DNA of 64,000 bases from Rubrivivax sp. GTDB taxonomy: Bacteria > Pseudomonadota > Gammaproteobacteria > Burkholderiales > Burkholderiaceae_C. Location of the stretch: contig JAJTDM010000020.1 in assembly GCA_021300575.1 (NCBI GenBank), forward strand, positions 62,001 through 126,000, given 5' to 3'. A program made the position numbers and the translations under genes. Under the pieces are notes generated by a model that was given only the letters and a program-made list of their open reading frames with translations, made no database searches and had not been told where the DNA came from. Position 1 is the stretch's first letter. Each line of letters starts with the position of its first letter. Positions 27,171 through 36,411 of this stretch are shown here, piece by piece.

Positions 27171-28480
27171 CACGCCCCCGCCCTTCCGGCCTCGGAAGGC
27201 CCTTCGATCACCGGCGCCACCTGCAGTGTGCTGCGCCACAGCACGTCGCGCAGGGCCCAGGTGGCCACCAGCCCTTGCAAGGCGGCAGCGGCCACGTAGC
27301 CCCACTGTGCCCCTGCCGTACCCAGCACCGGCACGAGCTCCCACGAGACCCCGAAGAACACAAGTGCGTAAGCGCACAGCGAGGTGATGAACCAGCGTGT
27401 GCGCAGGGTGCCCACCAGGGCCATGGACAGGATCCATGCGGCCGTCTTCAGCACATCGCCCAGCAGTTGCAAGGGCAGCAGGTCGACCACCGCCTCGAAA
27501 CCGGTGCTGAAGACCAGATGGACGGCTGGCCGACGGCCCAGCCACAAGGCGGCGGCCAGCAAAGCGGACACCGCGCAGGCACCGGCCAGGGTGCGCAGCA
27601 CGTGGCGGCGCCGGCCCTCGGGGTCATGTGCGTGCTCGCCCATGCCGGGCATGAAGTGCAGCGACACCGAGGCCACCACCAACGCCTGGCAGGCTTCGGA
27701 CAGTCGCCAGCTGGCCTGCCACAGACCGGCGGCCTCCAGGCCCAGGCGGCTGGCCAGCAGGTCGCGCACGAGGATCAGCGTCAAGGCGGGCAACACACCG
27801 TTGACCAGCAGCATCGGAAAGAAGCTCAGCACGCGGCGCGCGATCTCGCGGTCGAACCGGCCCTGCACGTCACGCCAGTGCAGCCCGCTGGACCGCCACG
27901 CCACCAGAGCGATGCTCAGAGCCAAGCCCACCACGTAAACCGACAGCGAAGCCCACAGGGCTCCTTGCAGGCCCCACCACCAGGCGCAGGGCGCGAAGAT
28001 CAGCAGGCCCAGCAGCGCCGAGGCGATGGAAGCGCGCCCGATGAGGCCCACCTCCTTGGCCACGCCCAGGACACCGAAGAGCAGATCGTTGAAGATGGCC
28101 GCGGCCACCGCCAGGCCCGCCACGGCGATCAGCGGTGCCAGCCCTCGGTCATGCAGCAAAGCCTGCGCGATCCAGGGCGAGGCCACTGCCAACGCCAGAG
28201 CCCAGCATCCCACCAGCACTGCGCCCATGCGCAGCACCGTGGCATAGACCTGTCCGCGCCGCTCCTGGTCGGCTCCATGTTCGGCTCCCAGCCGCACGGC
28301 ACCGGCCACCAGACCCTGTCCCAGCATGCTCTGGCACAGGCCGATGAAGCCCGTCAACTGCGCCACCAGCACGAGCCCGCCCGGGCCCAGGGCCAGTGCC
28401 GTGACCTTGATGCTCAGGAAGCTGGTGAGCAGGCGCACACCCGCCATGGCGCTGCCCCAGCCCAGGGAACGCAGGATCAC
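27170..28480 (-). CDS. Wzx-like polysaccharide flippase
   Basis: A 436-residue protein from a GTG start that overlaps the preceding stop (GTGA); the track ORF starts far too early. About 12 hydrophobic segments are visible (VRLLTSFLSIKVTALALGPGGLVLVAQLTGFIGLCQ, LAPLIAVAGLAVAAAIFND, LLGLLIFAPCAWWWGLQG). The start ILRSLGWGSAMAGVRLLTSF resembles the O-antigen translocase/Wzx group of the MATE-like superfamily. It should flip the lipid-linked repeat unit across the inner membrane before polymerisation by the neighbouring Wzy-like protein. Confidence 0.85.
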   Translation of the reverse strand: MILRSLGWGSAMAGVRLLTSFLSIKVTALALGPGGLVLVAQLTGFIGLCQSMLGQGLVAGAVRLGAEHGADQERRGQVYATVLRMGAVLVGCWALALAVASPWIAQALLHDRGLAPLIAVAGLAVAAAIFNDLLFGVLGVAKEVGLIGRASIASALLGLLIFAPCAWWWGLQGALWASLSVYVVGLALSIALVAWRSSGLHWRDVQGRFDREIARRVLSFFPMLLVNGVLPALTLILVRDLLASRLGLEAAGLWQASWRLSEACQALVVASVSLHFMPGMGEHAHDPEGRRRHVLRTLAGACAVSALLAAALWLGRRPAVHLVFSTGFEAVVDLLPLQLLGDVLKTAAWILSMALVGTLRTRWFITSLCAYALVFFGVSWELVPVLGTAGAQWGYVAAAALQGLVATWALRDVLWRSTLQVAPVIEGPSEAGRAGA

Positions 28481-29646
28481 GTCCGCTCCCCCAGGCGCGC
28501 TGGCACTGCAACCGTGACGCGCCTGCCGCGCAACACCTGATCGAAGACCTCCAGGTAGCGCGCCACGGCCACGTCCATGGTGTGGTGGTCCTCGAAGTGG
28601 CGGCGGCAGGCCTGGCTCGCAGCACTCCAGGCCGCGCGGTCGCGTGTCAACCGGTCCAGGCGCAGCGCCATGTGGTCCACGTCGTCGCAGGCCAGCGTTC
28701 CGCTGACACCGGGGGCCGACTCCGGCCGCACGAAAGACAGGGTGGGAATGCCGCGCAGCCAGGCCTGCATGAAGGTGTTGGGCAGGCCCTCGTAGTCCGA
28801 GGTGTTCAGGCACACGCTGGCCCCGTCGAAGGCGAGGCCGACGTCACGGAAGGGCACATGCCCGGTCATCGTGAGGTTGGACAGGCCCCGCGCCTGGTGT
28901 GCGATGCCATCGAAATAGGCCTGCGCCCCGCGGTCCACCCCAGGGCCACCCACCATCAGGAAGCGCAGGTGGCGCAACCGCCGCGCCAAGTCCAGCACAA
29001 GATCGGGCCGCTTCAGGGGCTTGACCGTCGCCGCCCACAGCACGCTGCCTTCAAAGTCCCCGGGCTGGGCCTGCGGCTCTTCATAGCCATTCTGGATGAG
29101 GTGTCCGTTGCGGCGGAAGTGGCGCTTGAGCAGTTCCAGTTGCGCCACGTTCTGCACCACCACCGCCTTGGCAGCGCGCAGGCCCCAGCGGTACATCGCC
29201 GTGTGCTGCGCCGGCATGCCGGGCAGCGGGCCCGTGACGAAGTCCTTGTCGCTGGCACCGGCAAACACGAAGGGCCGACCCGACGTGCGCGCGTAGACCG
29301 CGGCCGAGGCCACCTGCTCGCCCGCGGTCTGCATGAACACGATGTCCGGGCTGATGCGCCACAGCAGGCGCACCAGGTCCGACATGCGAGGGTGGAAGAA
29401 GCGCAGGCCCGGCCAGCCGCGCTGCCCGCTGTCGGGAATCTTGTAGACGGTGATGCCGTCGCAGTCCACCACGTCGGGCTGTCCGTGGTCCTTGGTCAGC
29501 ACCGAAATGCGGCAGCCAGCGCGCAGCAGGGCGCGCATCTGCACGCTCTGCTGCACTTCGGCACCGCCCACGAAGGCAATGCCGCGATGCCCCGCCAGCA
29601 CCGGGTAGATGTGAACGGCGATGAAGCAGACGTGCGGCAGGTTCAA
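28477..29646 (-). CDS. glycosyltransferase, GT4-like
   Basis: A 389-residue protein read from TTG at 29646 in a TTGA overlap with the deacetylase-like gene. N-terminal: CFIAVHIYPVLAG and GIAFVGGAEVQQSVQMRAL. C-terminal: SVLWAATVKPLKRPDLVLDLARRL, FLMVGGPG, NLTMTGHVPFRDVGLAFDGASVCLNTSDYEGLPNTFMQAW and GIPTLSFVRPE. The SDYEGLPNTFMQAW donor region matches the gene at 30703-31809 closely, so the two are probably paralogues that arose within the operon. Confidence 0.87.
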   Translation of the reverse strand: MNLPHVCFIAVHIYPVLAGHRGIAFVGGAEVQQSVQMRALLRAGCRISVLTKDHGQPDVVDCDGITVYKIPDSGQRGWPGLRFFHPRMSDLVRLLWRISPDIVFMQTAGEQVASAAVYARTSGRPFVFAGASDKDFVTGPLPGMPAQHTAMYRWGLRAAKAVVVQNVAQLELLKRHFRRNGHLIQNGYEEPQAQPGDFEGSVLWAATVKPLKRPDLVLDLARRLRHLRFLMVGGPGVDRGAQAYFDGIAHQARGLSNLTMTGHVPFRDVGLAFDGASVCLNTSDYEGLPNTFMQAWLRGIPTLSFVRPESAPGVSGTLACDDVDHMALRLDRLTRDRAAWSAASQACRRHFEDHHTMDVAVARYLEVFDQVLRGRRVTVAVPARLGERT

Positions 29647-30710
29647 GCCCTGGCCCCTGTGACGGTGGTGTGCGCAACGGCGGCGTTCGGGGGGGTGGCC
29701 GCTGCGGCAGACGCCTGCCAATGGGCCGCGAAGTCCCCCAAGGTCATGCCCCGAAAGTGCCCGGCCACGGAGCGGAAGAGCACCCGCAAGTCGCGGTACA
29801 GCGCCTCGATGGACTGGCCATCGGGGAAGCTGGGGCTGCCTCCGGGCATGAGTTCCGAGGAATGCAGCACCATCTCCAGATGCGGCCAGCGCTGGGCGAC
29901 AGCCTGCTTCACGATGCCCAGCATGGCCGGCAGGTTGCGGCCGTCCGGGTACAGCCAGTGGTGGGTGGGCTGCCAGGCCCAGCTCCAGCGCCGCACCAGC
30001 GGCACGGCATAGGCCTGGGGCAGCCAGCGGTACAGCGACGAGGGCACCACCGTCATGGGCACCTCCAGCAGGCTGGACCGCCCTGGGCGCTGCGGTTGGT
30101 TCAGGTCCACGACATACGGACGCGTCGGAGAGCCGCGGTAGTCCACCACGGCTGCATCTGAACGTTCCTCGTCATCGGTCAGCATACGCACCCAGCGCAC
30201 GTCCGGCGTCACCGAGCAGTCCACGCGGATGCCATGACGCACCAGGGACTGCGCACAGGTGGCGTCGAAGGCCCAGCGTCCGCCCCGGTGACTGATGATC
30301 TCGCACTCGAAGCGGTCTCGCAGAAGCCGTGCCATGTAGCCGATCTTGGCGTCCACCACCTCTTGCGGGTACTCGGTCAGGAAAGGCTGCGCTGTCAGGT
30401 CGTCGGGGGTCAACGGCTGCAGCGGCGGGCTGTTCCAGGCGTGCAGGTGCATGCCGATCTCACCCGTGCCACGGCGCACGACATCCCGCCCGAAGGCCAG
30501 GAACTCCGGGCAGCGGGCCATCTCGAAGTTGGTCAGCCAGGTGGGCCGCAACCCGAAGGATTCGCACAGCCGCTGAAAGCGCTGCACGTGGCGGGCGTTG
30601 CGGGTGGTGATGATGCGCGGACGCCCCCACAGATCGTCACCTTCGGTGTCGATGGTGACGAGGAAGGCAGGGGTGTGCGGGTCAGGCGCCACGGCGCGCA
30701 GTTCAGCCAC
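29643..30710 (-). CDS. polysaccharide-deacetylase-like protein
   Basis: About 355 residues from GTG 30710, 8 nt inside the end of the upstream glycosyltransferase gene; the track start is earlier in non-family sequence. The start reads FLVTIDTEGDDLWG, where DTEGD fits the metal-binding Asp pair of NodB-type domains. EIGMHLHAWNSPPL supplies the His motif and ISHRGGRWAFD the later arginine motif. Typical members remove N- or O-acetyl groups from polysaccharides; this divergent group is common in EPS clusters. It could also be inactive or act on another ester, so the reaction is inferred. Confidence 0.78.
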   Translation of the reverse strand: MAELRAVAPDPHTPAFLVTIDTEGDDLWGRPRIITTRNARHVQRFQRLCESFGLRPTWLTNFEMARCPEFLAFGRDVVRRGTGEIGMHLHAWNSPPLQPLTPDDLTAQPFLTEYPQEVVDAKIGYMARLLRDRFECEIISHRGGRWAFDATCAQSLVRHGIRVDCSVTPDVRWVRMLTDDEERSDAAVVDYRGSPTRPYVVDLNQPQRPGRSSLLEVPMTVVPSSLYRWLPQAYAVPLVRRWSWAWQPTHHWLYPDGRNLPAMLGIVKQAVAQRWPHLEMVLHSSELMPGGSPSFPDGQSIEALYRDLRVLFRSVAGHFRGMTLGDFAAHWQASAAAATPPNAAVAHTTVTGARA

Positions 30711-31809
30711 GCAAGGCCTCCAGGTAGGGGCGCAACACGGTGTCGTCGCCGTAATGCGCGTCCATGAAGTCGCGGCAGCGCGCACTGGTGGCGTGCCATT
30801 CGTCAGGACTGCGGGTCAGGCGCTCCACGGCCATCGCCATGTCCTGCAGCGACTGGGCTGCATGCCCCAGACCGAAGCGGCGGATCACGCCATCCGGGTC
30901 GAAGAAGGACACCGTGGGCACCCCGCGCCGCCACGCCTGCAGGTACGAGTTGGGAAAGCCCTCGGAGTCGGACGTGTTCACGAACACGCGTGCGCGCTCG
31001 AAGTAGTCGTTCACGTCGTGGTAGGCCACACGCCCGTGGAACTGCAGGTTGTCCAGGGCGGCGGAATTCCGGTGTGTCGTCTCGAACAAGTCCTCATGTC
31101 CGCCCTGGGGGCCGCCGATCATGTGCAGACGCACCTGGGGCAACCGCTGCGCCAGGGCCAGCGCCAGATCGGGCCGCTTGAAGGGACGCAGGTTGTTGAC
31201 CCACAGCACCGGCACATCGCGGGCCTTGAAGTCCAGGTCGCGCACCGCCGGCTCCACCAGCATGCCCGCCACGCGGCTGTCCAGCCCGTAGTTCGCCCGC
31301 AGCGCGGCGCGCTGCTGCTGGCTTTGCGCCAGCACGGCGTCGGCCCGGCGCAGGCCCCATTCATAGAGCTTGCGGTCGCGCCAGAGGCGGATCAACAGGC
31401 GCTTCGGGTCGCAGTCCAGGTCATGGGCGATGCGGAACACCACACGCCGGCCGTGTCGGCGGGCAAAGGCGGCCACCACGCCCAGCTGCGAACTGGCCGT
31501 GCTGACGTAGTACACCTGTGCGTCGGCACGCCCCAGCGCACGCCACAGCCCGGTGAGCCGCGGGTGGAGGAAGCGCAGCACCGGCAGCCCTTCGTCCAGG
31601 CCATGCGCGCGGTGCAGCCTCACACCGTCGATCTCCAGGCCATCGGGTTGTCCGTAGTTCGCCACCACCATCGAGACCTCGAAGCCTCGCCGGGCCAAGG
31701 CCCGCGCCAGCAGCGTGTGCTGAACCTGCTCGCCCCCGATGCCGTGGCGGTTGTGCGCACGCGAGATCACCGGCAGGTTGTCCAAACCCACGAAACAGAC
31801 CTTGATCAT
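30703..31809 (-). CDS. glycosyltransferase, GT4-like
   Basis: A 368-residue protein starting MIKVCFVGLDNLPVI. N-terminal: HGIGGEQVQHTLLARALARRG. C-terminal: VLWVNNLRPFKRPDLALALAQRL, LHMIGGPQGG, LQFHGRVAYHDVNDYFERARVFVNTSDSEGFPNSYLQAW and VPTVSFFDPDG. The 682-residue ORF in the track joins it to the kinase gene upstream only because that gene is frameshifted. Its own ATG lies 14 bp after the kinase stop. It is close in sequence to the gene at 28477-29646. Confidence 0.88.
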   Translation of the reverse strand: MIKVCFVGLDNLPVISRAHNRHGIGGEQVQHTLLARALARRGFEVSMVVANYGQPDGLEIDGVRLHRAHGLDEGLPVLRFLHPRLTGLWRALGRADAQVYYVSTASSQLGVVAAFARRHGRRVVFRIAHDLDCDPKRLLIRLWRDRKLYEWGLRRADAVLAQSQQQRAALRANYGLDSRVAGMLVEPAVRDLDFKARDVPVLWVNNLRPFKRPDLALALAQRLPQVRLHMIGGPQGGHEDLFETTHRNSAALDNLQFHGRVAYHDVNDYFERARVFVNTSDSEGFPNSYLQAWRRGVPTVSFFDPDGVIRRFGLGHAAQSLQDMAMAVERLTRSPDEWHATSARCRDFMDAHYGDDTVLRPYLEALRG

Positions 31810-31823
31810 GCCGTCGGCCGGGC

Positions 31824-32748
31824 TCAATAGGTGTTCATGACCACACCTGCCAGCCGTGCCGGACCCTGCGACAGGCGGCCGGTCAAGGCCGCCAGCGATG
31901 CAAGCCGGCTGGCGTCGCGCCGCGCGACCACCAGCGCCGCAGAGCAGCGATCGGCCACGGCCAGTGCGTCGGCGCCGTAGGCGCATGCCGGGGTGTCCAC
32001 CACGATCTGATCGAAGGGGCCCGGCCGGCAGGACGTACAGCCCTGGCACATCCTGAACGCGCGCGATGACGTCCATGCCGGCGCGACCGCTGAGTAGGCT
32101 GCTCAGGCCGTGACCGTCGGTGATGCCGAAGATCTGGTGCTGGCGGGGTCCGCGCAAGTCGGCGTCCACGAGCAGGGTGCGACGCCCGGCCTGAGACCAG
32201 GCCACCGCGAGGTTGGCGCTGAGGAAGGACTTGCCGTCCTGCGCCTGCGGGCTCAGCACGGCGAGCGAGGCCGCGGGCTCGCCGTCGCGGAACACCTGTC
32301 GCGACAGTTCGCTGCGCAGGGCGCGCACCGCCTCGGCCTGGGCCGAGCGGGGCCGGTGCAGCATCACCTGCTCGGAGCGGTCTCGTCCAGGCGCCTTCGC
32401 GGCGCAGGCATAACGGAATTGCGAGGCCAGGGCCTGGAAGACGTCCTGCGCCGAAGCCAGGCCCAGGGCCACCGCGGCGTCGCCGAAGCGCACACGGCGC
32501 AGACGCGCCACCGCAGCAATGCGCTCCACCTCCTGCGGCGTGAGCTGGCGCTGGCGTGCCAGGATCTCCCCCAGCCGCCCGTCATGCCAGGAAGAACTGT
32601 GGCGCAAGGCGGGCGCCGTTTCGATGATTTCCGGCCCATCGGGCATACCGCCGCGAACCACCGCGCCCTGCATCTCAGACTCCAAGGTCGCCTGCGCGGC
32701 CTGCCCATTCGTCATCGAAGGGGTCCCTGCATCACGAAATCTCGCCAT
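31824..32748 (-). pseudogene. epsG: EpsG-like chain-length tyrosine kinase, deleted and frameshifted
   Basis: A BY-kinase that works with EpsF to control EPS chain length. The N-terminal frame from 32748 holds a type II secretion E-like region (QRQLTPQEVERIAAVARL), the P-loop region VLSPQAQDGKSFLSANLAV and LLVDADLRGPRQH, up to GLYVLPAGP. The remainder, FDQIVVDTPACAYGADA to GVVMNTY, lies in another frame that ends at 31824. The frames meet at about 32013-32020. Recalled family members have about 27 residues here (PPNPxELL...), missing in this copy. The P-loop also has Gln where Gly is usual. The kinase is probably not functional as sequenced. Confidence 0.8.
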
Positions 32749-32754
32749 CAAGCT

Positions 32755-34245
32755 TCACTCCTTGGAGGATGTGGTCGGGGCCGGCAACTGGCCCATGCGC
32801 CAGGGCTGAACCAGGGCCGACTTGCTGGGCGCAAAGCCGCCGCGGTCCGTCGGGCCGGGCAGGACGCCCAGCAGGGGCACGCCCAGCCATTGCGCCGTGG
32901 AGACCGGCAGGCGAGCCCGGGCGTCCACCCGTTCGACCAGGGCCACCGTCCCCAGGGCCAGCGCCAGGCCCAGGCCCAGGGCCAGACCTGCGCGCAACAT
33001 CCAACTCGGTGAAGTCGGCGTCAGCGGCACGGGGGCGGCTGACAGCAGGTGGGCCTGCCCCTGCGTGGCCTGGCTCTCCAGGCTGGTCTGCTGCAGCCGC
33101 GCCTGCAGGCCGTCGTAGGCGCGCTGCGCACTGTCCACATCGCGCGCCAGCACCAGGGCTTCGTCACGTACGGCCTTCAGGTTCATCACACGCTGGCGTT
33201 GAGCTTCCAGGGCCGTGCGCATGTCGCTCTCGCGTTGGCGGTTGATGGTGTTGGACACCACTGCTCCACCGGCTACGCGTCGGGTCTCGGCCTCCAGACG
33301 CGAGCGCAGCAGGCTGACCTGCCCGCGCGCCTCGAACACCTGCGGGTGGTTGTCGCCCAGGCGGTCGTTGAACTCCTGCATCCGTGCCTCGGCACGCGTG
33401 AGATCGGCGCGCAAGCCCAGCAGGGCGGGGTGGGACAGCACCTCCTGCAGGCGGTCCGCAGCCGCACCCTGGGACTGCGCCTGACGGCTGCCCGACTCCG
33501 CCACCACGGCCTGCAGTACGGTGAACTGCGAAGACAACTCGTTCAGGCGCGCTGTCTCCACATCCACCCGCTCGTCCCCCACCACCACGCCCCGTGCACG
33601 CTGGAAGGTGGACAGCCGGGCCTGCGCCTGCTCCAGTTGAAGACGGGCCTCGCGCACCCTGCCCTCGAAGAAGCCCGAGTAGCGGCGGGCCTGATCAGCG
33701 CGCAGGCCGACACTGGTGTCCAGGTAGGCCTGCGCGAAGGCATTGGCCAGCGCAGCCGCCTGCTCCGCCGAAGACCACCGCACGGTGATGGACAACACGT
33801 CGGAATCCCGCGCCGGCTTGACCTCCATGGCCGCGAGCACTTGCCCCACCAGCCAGGCCTGCAGTGCGCTGGGCAATGCGGGCATCCGGTCGGTCTCGCT
33901 GGGGCCGGCATTGGCAGGGGCGGCAGCGGCCAGGCTGTCCTCCCAGGCCCGTCGCAGGGCAGGGTCGGCGGTCAGCGACAAGCGACGCACCACCTCCGCG
34001 CCCACGCGCTCGCTTCGGATGATGTCCATCTGCGTGGACAAGGCCGTCATGACCGGCGGTTGCCAGCCCGTGGACACCGACATGGGATCGGGCCGCCCCT
34101 GGTCCACGATCACTTTGGCCGTGGCCACGTAGCTGCGAGGCAGCAGCAGGCTCGCGCTCAGGGCCGCGGCCACCGTCAGCAGCAGCACAGCCAGAGCCAA
34201 GCCCGCGCGGGCGCGCAGGGTGGCCATGAAGGAAGCAATGTCCAT
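32755..34245 (-). CDS. epsF: EpsF-like chain-length determinant (Wzz-type)
   Basis: A 496-residue inner-membrane protein started at MDIASFMATLRARAG (34245). A first membrane helix (LALAVLLLTVAAALSASLLL) is followed by a long periplasmic coiled-coil region (EARLQLEQAQARLSTFQ, RAEARMQEFNDRLGDNHPQVFEARGQVSLLRSRLE). The Wzz-type PxxP region is near the second helix: VPLTPTSPSWMLRAGLALGLGLALALG. The length and order match EpsF-type proteins in EPS operons. It should form an oligomer that sets polymer length with the polymerase and kinase. It is 22 bp after epsE and 6 bp before epsG. Confidence 0.9.
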   Translation of the reverse strand: MDIASFMATLRARAGLALAVLLLTVAAALSASLLLPRSYVATAKVIVDQGRPDPMSVSTGWQPPVMTALSTQMDIIRSERVGAEVVRRLSLTADPALRRAWEDSLAAAAPANAGPSETDRMPALPSALQAWLVGQVLAAMEVKPARDSDVLSITVRWSSAEQAAALANAFAQAYLDTSVGLRADQARRYSGFFEGRVREARLQLEQAQARLSTFQRARGVVVGDERVDVETARLNELSSQFTVLQAVVAESGSRQAQSQGAAADRLQEVLSHPALLGLRADLTRAEARMQEFNDRLGDNHPQVFEARGQVSLLRSRLEAETRRVAGGAVVSNTINRQRESDMRTALEAQRQRVMNLKAVRDEALVLARDVDSAQRAYDGLQARLQQTSLESQATQGQAHLLSAAPVPLTPTSPSWMLRAGLALGLGLALALGTVALVERVDARARLPVSTAQWLGVPLLGVLPGPTDRGGFAPSKSALVQPWRMGQLPAPTTSSKE

Positions 34246-34267
34246 CGTCGATTTCCCCGAAGAAGCT

Positions 34268-35173
34268 TCAGAACAGGCTCTCGCGCACGTGCACCACATC
34301 GCCCTCGCGGACGGTGTCGTCCATCGCGGGTTGCACGAGCTGCAAACGACCATCGGTCCCGCGCCGGTGCACGCGGATGCCCTTCTCGGTGCCGCGCGGC
34401 GTCAAGCCACCGCCCGTGGCCAGCACCTGCATCAGGGTCATGCCACGCTCCAGACGCAGCGGGCCGGGACGCTGCACCTCGCCATAGATGTAGACCTGCG
34501 GCTGTCGGTCCACCCACACGGTGTCGCCATGCAGGATGTCCACATCACGCCCCTGCCCGCCGGGGGTGAACAGGGCGGGCAGATCCACCTCGGCACGCCA
34601 GGGTTGCCCCTGCCGGATGCCGGTGACCACGGCAACGTCAGCAGCACCGGCTGCGGTGCCCCCGGCCATGGCCAGCAGATCGGTCAGGCGCAGTCCGGTG
34701 GCCTCCAGCGGGAACCGGCCGGGGCGGTTGACCAGCCCCAGCACGCTGGCCTGGTGGCCACGCACTTGCACCACCGACACATTGACCTGCGGCTGGCGCA
34801 CGAACTGGCCTTCGCGCAGACCACGCGCGATCAACTGCTCGGCCGCACCCACCGTGAGCCCCCCCAGGCGTACCGGGCCGAGCAGGGGAAAGTTCAGCAC
34901 CCCCGCCTCGCTCAGGCGGGATTCCAGTGACAGGTCGGGGTTCTGGTACACGGCCACGCGCAGCACATCACCGGCCCCCAGCCGGTACTCCTCTGGCGCA
35001 CGGGCGTCAGCGACAGCCCGCTGGCCGGAGGCCACAGGGCCTGGCGGCGGCAGGTCTCTCAACGCCTGGGCGGCAACCGGGCCTGCCCACCCCATGACGG
35101 CCACCGCGACCAACGAAGCCAGCAGCCCGAACAACCGCGGGACCGGGATGAATTTCAAGGGAAGGTTCAGCAC
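34268..35173 (-). CDS. epsE: EpsE-like polysaccharide export protein (Wza-type)
   Basis: About 301 residues from GTG 35173, chosen because AGGAGA lies 10 nt upstream and it places the signal peptide (FGLLASLVAVAVMGWAGPVAAQA) correctly. The track start is TTG 35245. The polysaccharide-export domain begins YRLGAGDVLRVAVYQNPDLS. SLBB-like repeats follow (ASVLGLVNRPGRFPLEATGLRLTDLLAMAGG and VYIYGEVQRPGPLRLERGMTLMQVLATGGG). It should form the periplasmic/outer-membrane channel for EPS. No lipobox Cys is seen near the cleavage site, unlike classical Wza. It heads the epsE-epsF-epsG block. Confidence 0.92.
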   Translation of the reverse strand: MLNLPLKFIPVPRLFGLLASLVAVAVMGWAGPVAAQALRDLPPPGPVASGQRAVADARAPEEYRLGAGDVLRVAVYQNPDLSLESRLSEAGVLNFPLLGPVRLGGLTVGAAEQLIARGLREGQFVRQPQVNVSVVQVRGHQASVLGLVNRPGRFPLEATGLRLTDLLAMAGGTAAGAADVAVVTGIRQGQPWRAEVDLPALFTPGGQGRDVDILHGDTVWVDRQPQVYIYGEVQRPGPLRLERGMTLMQVLATGGGLTPRGTEKGIRVHRRGTDGRLQLVQPAMDDTVREGDVVHVRESLF

Positions 35174-35241
35174 GTCCAGACATCTCCTGAAAACAATGAC
35201 CACATTGCGCCATGGGGCGAGCGGGTCGACGCTGCGCATGC

Positions 35242-36411
35242 TCAACTGGGTGTGGAAGGTGGCGCCGAGGCACTCACGGGCGGCGTGAACCGGGCGCGGA
35301 TGCGACGCCAGGCCTGCTCCAGTCGCAACCCCAGGCTGGGGCGGTGAAGCGTGAAAGTCGCCGTGGTGTAGGTCTGGTGGGACAGTTGCTGCTTGTAGCG
35401 AGCCTGCCCCGCCAGGAAGTCATAGCCGTCCAGGCCGGTCTCGAGCGCTTGCTGCACGGCCAGGGCATGCGTCACCAGGCCAGGGTGGTGATTGCGCTCG
35501 GTCAGACCGAAGTGAAACCCGCTCTGGTAAGCCAGCATCTGGCCGGCTTCAACGAAGTTGTAGAGGTAGCCCACCTCCGCGCTGCCGGCCGTGACACGCA
35601 GCAACTGCACCTGCCCCGCCGGCCAGGCGGCGGCGATCAGGCGCTGGTGAAAGCGCTCGAACAGCGGGTTGGCAAAAGCACCCGGCTGTCCGCGCGCAGT
35701 CCAGGTCTTCTGGTGAAAGTCCTTCAACCTTTCCAGGAACTGCAGTGCCTGCGGCACGTCGACGGCCGGGCTGATGAGCACCTCGCCCAAGTCCTGGTAC
35801 AGACGCAGGCTGCGCCGTACCGCAGCGCGGGTCTGGGGCCCCACAGTATCCAGGAAGGCACGGCCCGAGGCCCGCAGGGGCGACAGGTCCACGCGGTAGG
35901 CGGGCTCGCTCATTTCACGCACGCACGCCACGGGCGGTGGAGCGTCACGCCAGCGCTCATGACCCGCCGCGACGCCCGGCAGACACACCTGGTCCACCGA
36001 CGGCGCAAGCGCCCACAACTGCGAAGCCACGGCGGCCTGTGCCTGCTCTTCCAGGCCGCGGCGCACCAGCCATCCGTTGTGCTCCACGGTGATGTCATCC
36101 CACTCGCGCTGCCCGGTGGCGTGCAGGTGCAGGGCGTGGGAAGGCCACCAGCGCAAGCGCCTGGCCCGCTGCGGCACCAGCACGGCCAGCCCCACCAGTT
36201 CCTCCCCGAGGTGCACACGCACCAGGGCGGGCTGGTGGGCGGGGTCCAGGTGGTCCAGCCAGCACCCGATCCAGGTCCAACCCGTGAAGAAATTCGGCTC
36301 TGCCTGAGCCTGCAACTCGCGCCACTGCGGGGCCAGATCCTGGGGCGCAGGACAGGCTGTCAGCGAGACCTGCAACTGCAGGCTGTCGGGAAGGCCGGTG
36401 GCGCGGCTCAC
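35242..36411 (-). CDS. GNAT-type acyltransferase (FemAB-like) of the EPS operon
   Basis: A 389-residue protein begun at the GTG that overlaps the preceding stop (GTGA). The track ORF adds about 42 non-family residues. The fold is the two-domain acetyltransferase-6/FemAB type: PNFFTGWTWIGCWLDHL in the N-terminal domain, then GPQTRAAVRRSLRLYQDLGEV, FLERLKDFHQKTWTARGQPGAF, VQLLRVTAGSAEVGYLYNFVEAGQMLAYQSGF and LDGYDFLAGQARYKQQLS. It resembles the GNAT protein in the left arm in overall design. It probably decorates the EPS unit with an acyl or aminoacyl group. Confidence 0.82.
   Translation of the reverse strand: MSRATGLPDSLQLQVSLTACPAPQDLAPQWRELQAQAEPNFFTGWTWIGCWLDHLDPAHQPALVRVHLGEELVGLAVLVPQRARRLRWWPSHALHLHATGQREWDDITVEHNGWLVRRGLEEQAQAAVASQLWALAPSVDQVCLPGVAAGHERWRDAPPPVACVREMSEPAYRVDLSPLRASGRAFLDTVGPQTRAAVRRSLRLYQDLGEVLISPAVDVPQALQFLERLKDFHQKTWTARGQPGAFANPLFERFHQRLIAAAWPAGQVQLLRVTAGSAEVGYLYNFVEAGQMLAYQSGFHFGLTERNHHPGLVTHALAVQQALETGLDGYDFLAGQARYKQQLSHQTYTTATFTLHRPSLGLRLEQAWRRIRARFTPPVSASAPPSTPS

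Noticed and set aside
30703-32751. A single 682-residue kinase-glycosyltransferase fusion
   Set aside because: The joining 70 residues are nonsense Arg/Gly-rich sequence; the true kinase C-terminus lies in another frame and the glycosyltransferase has its own ATG at 31809.
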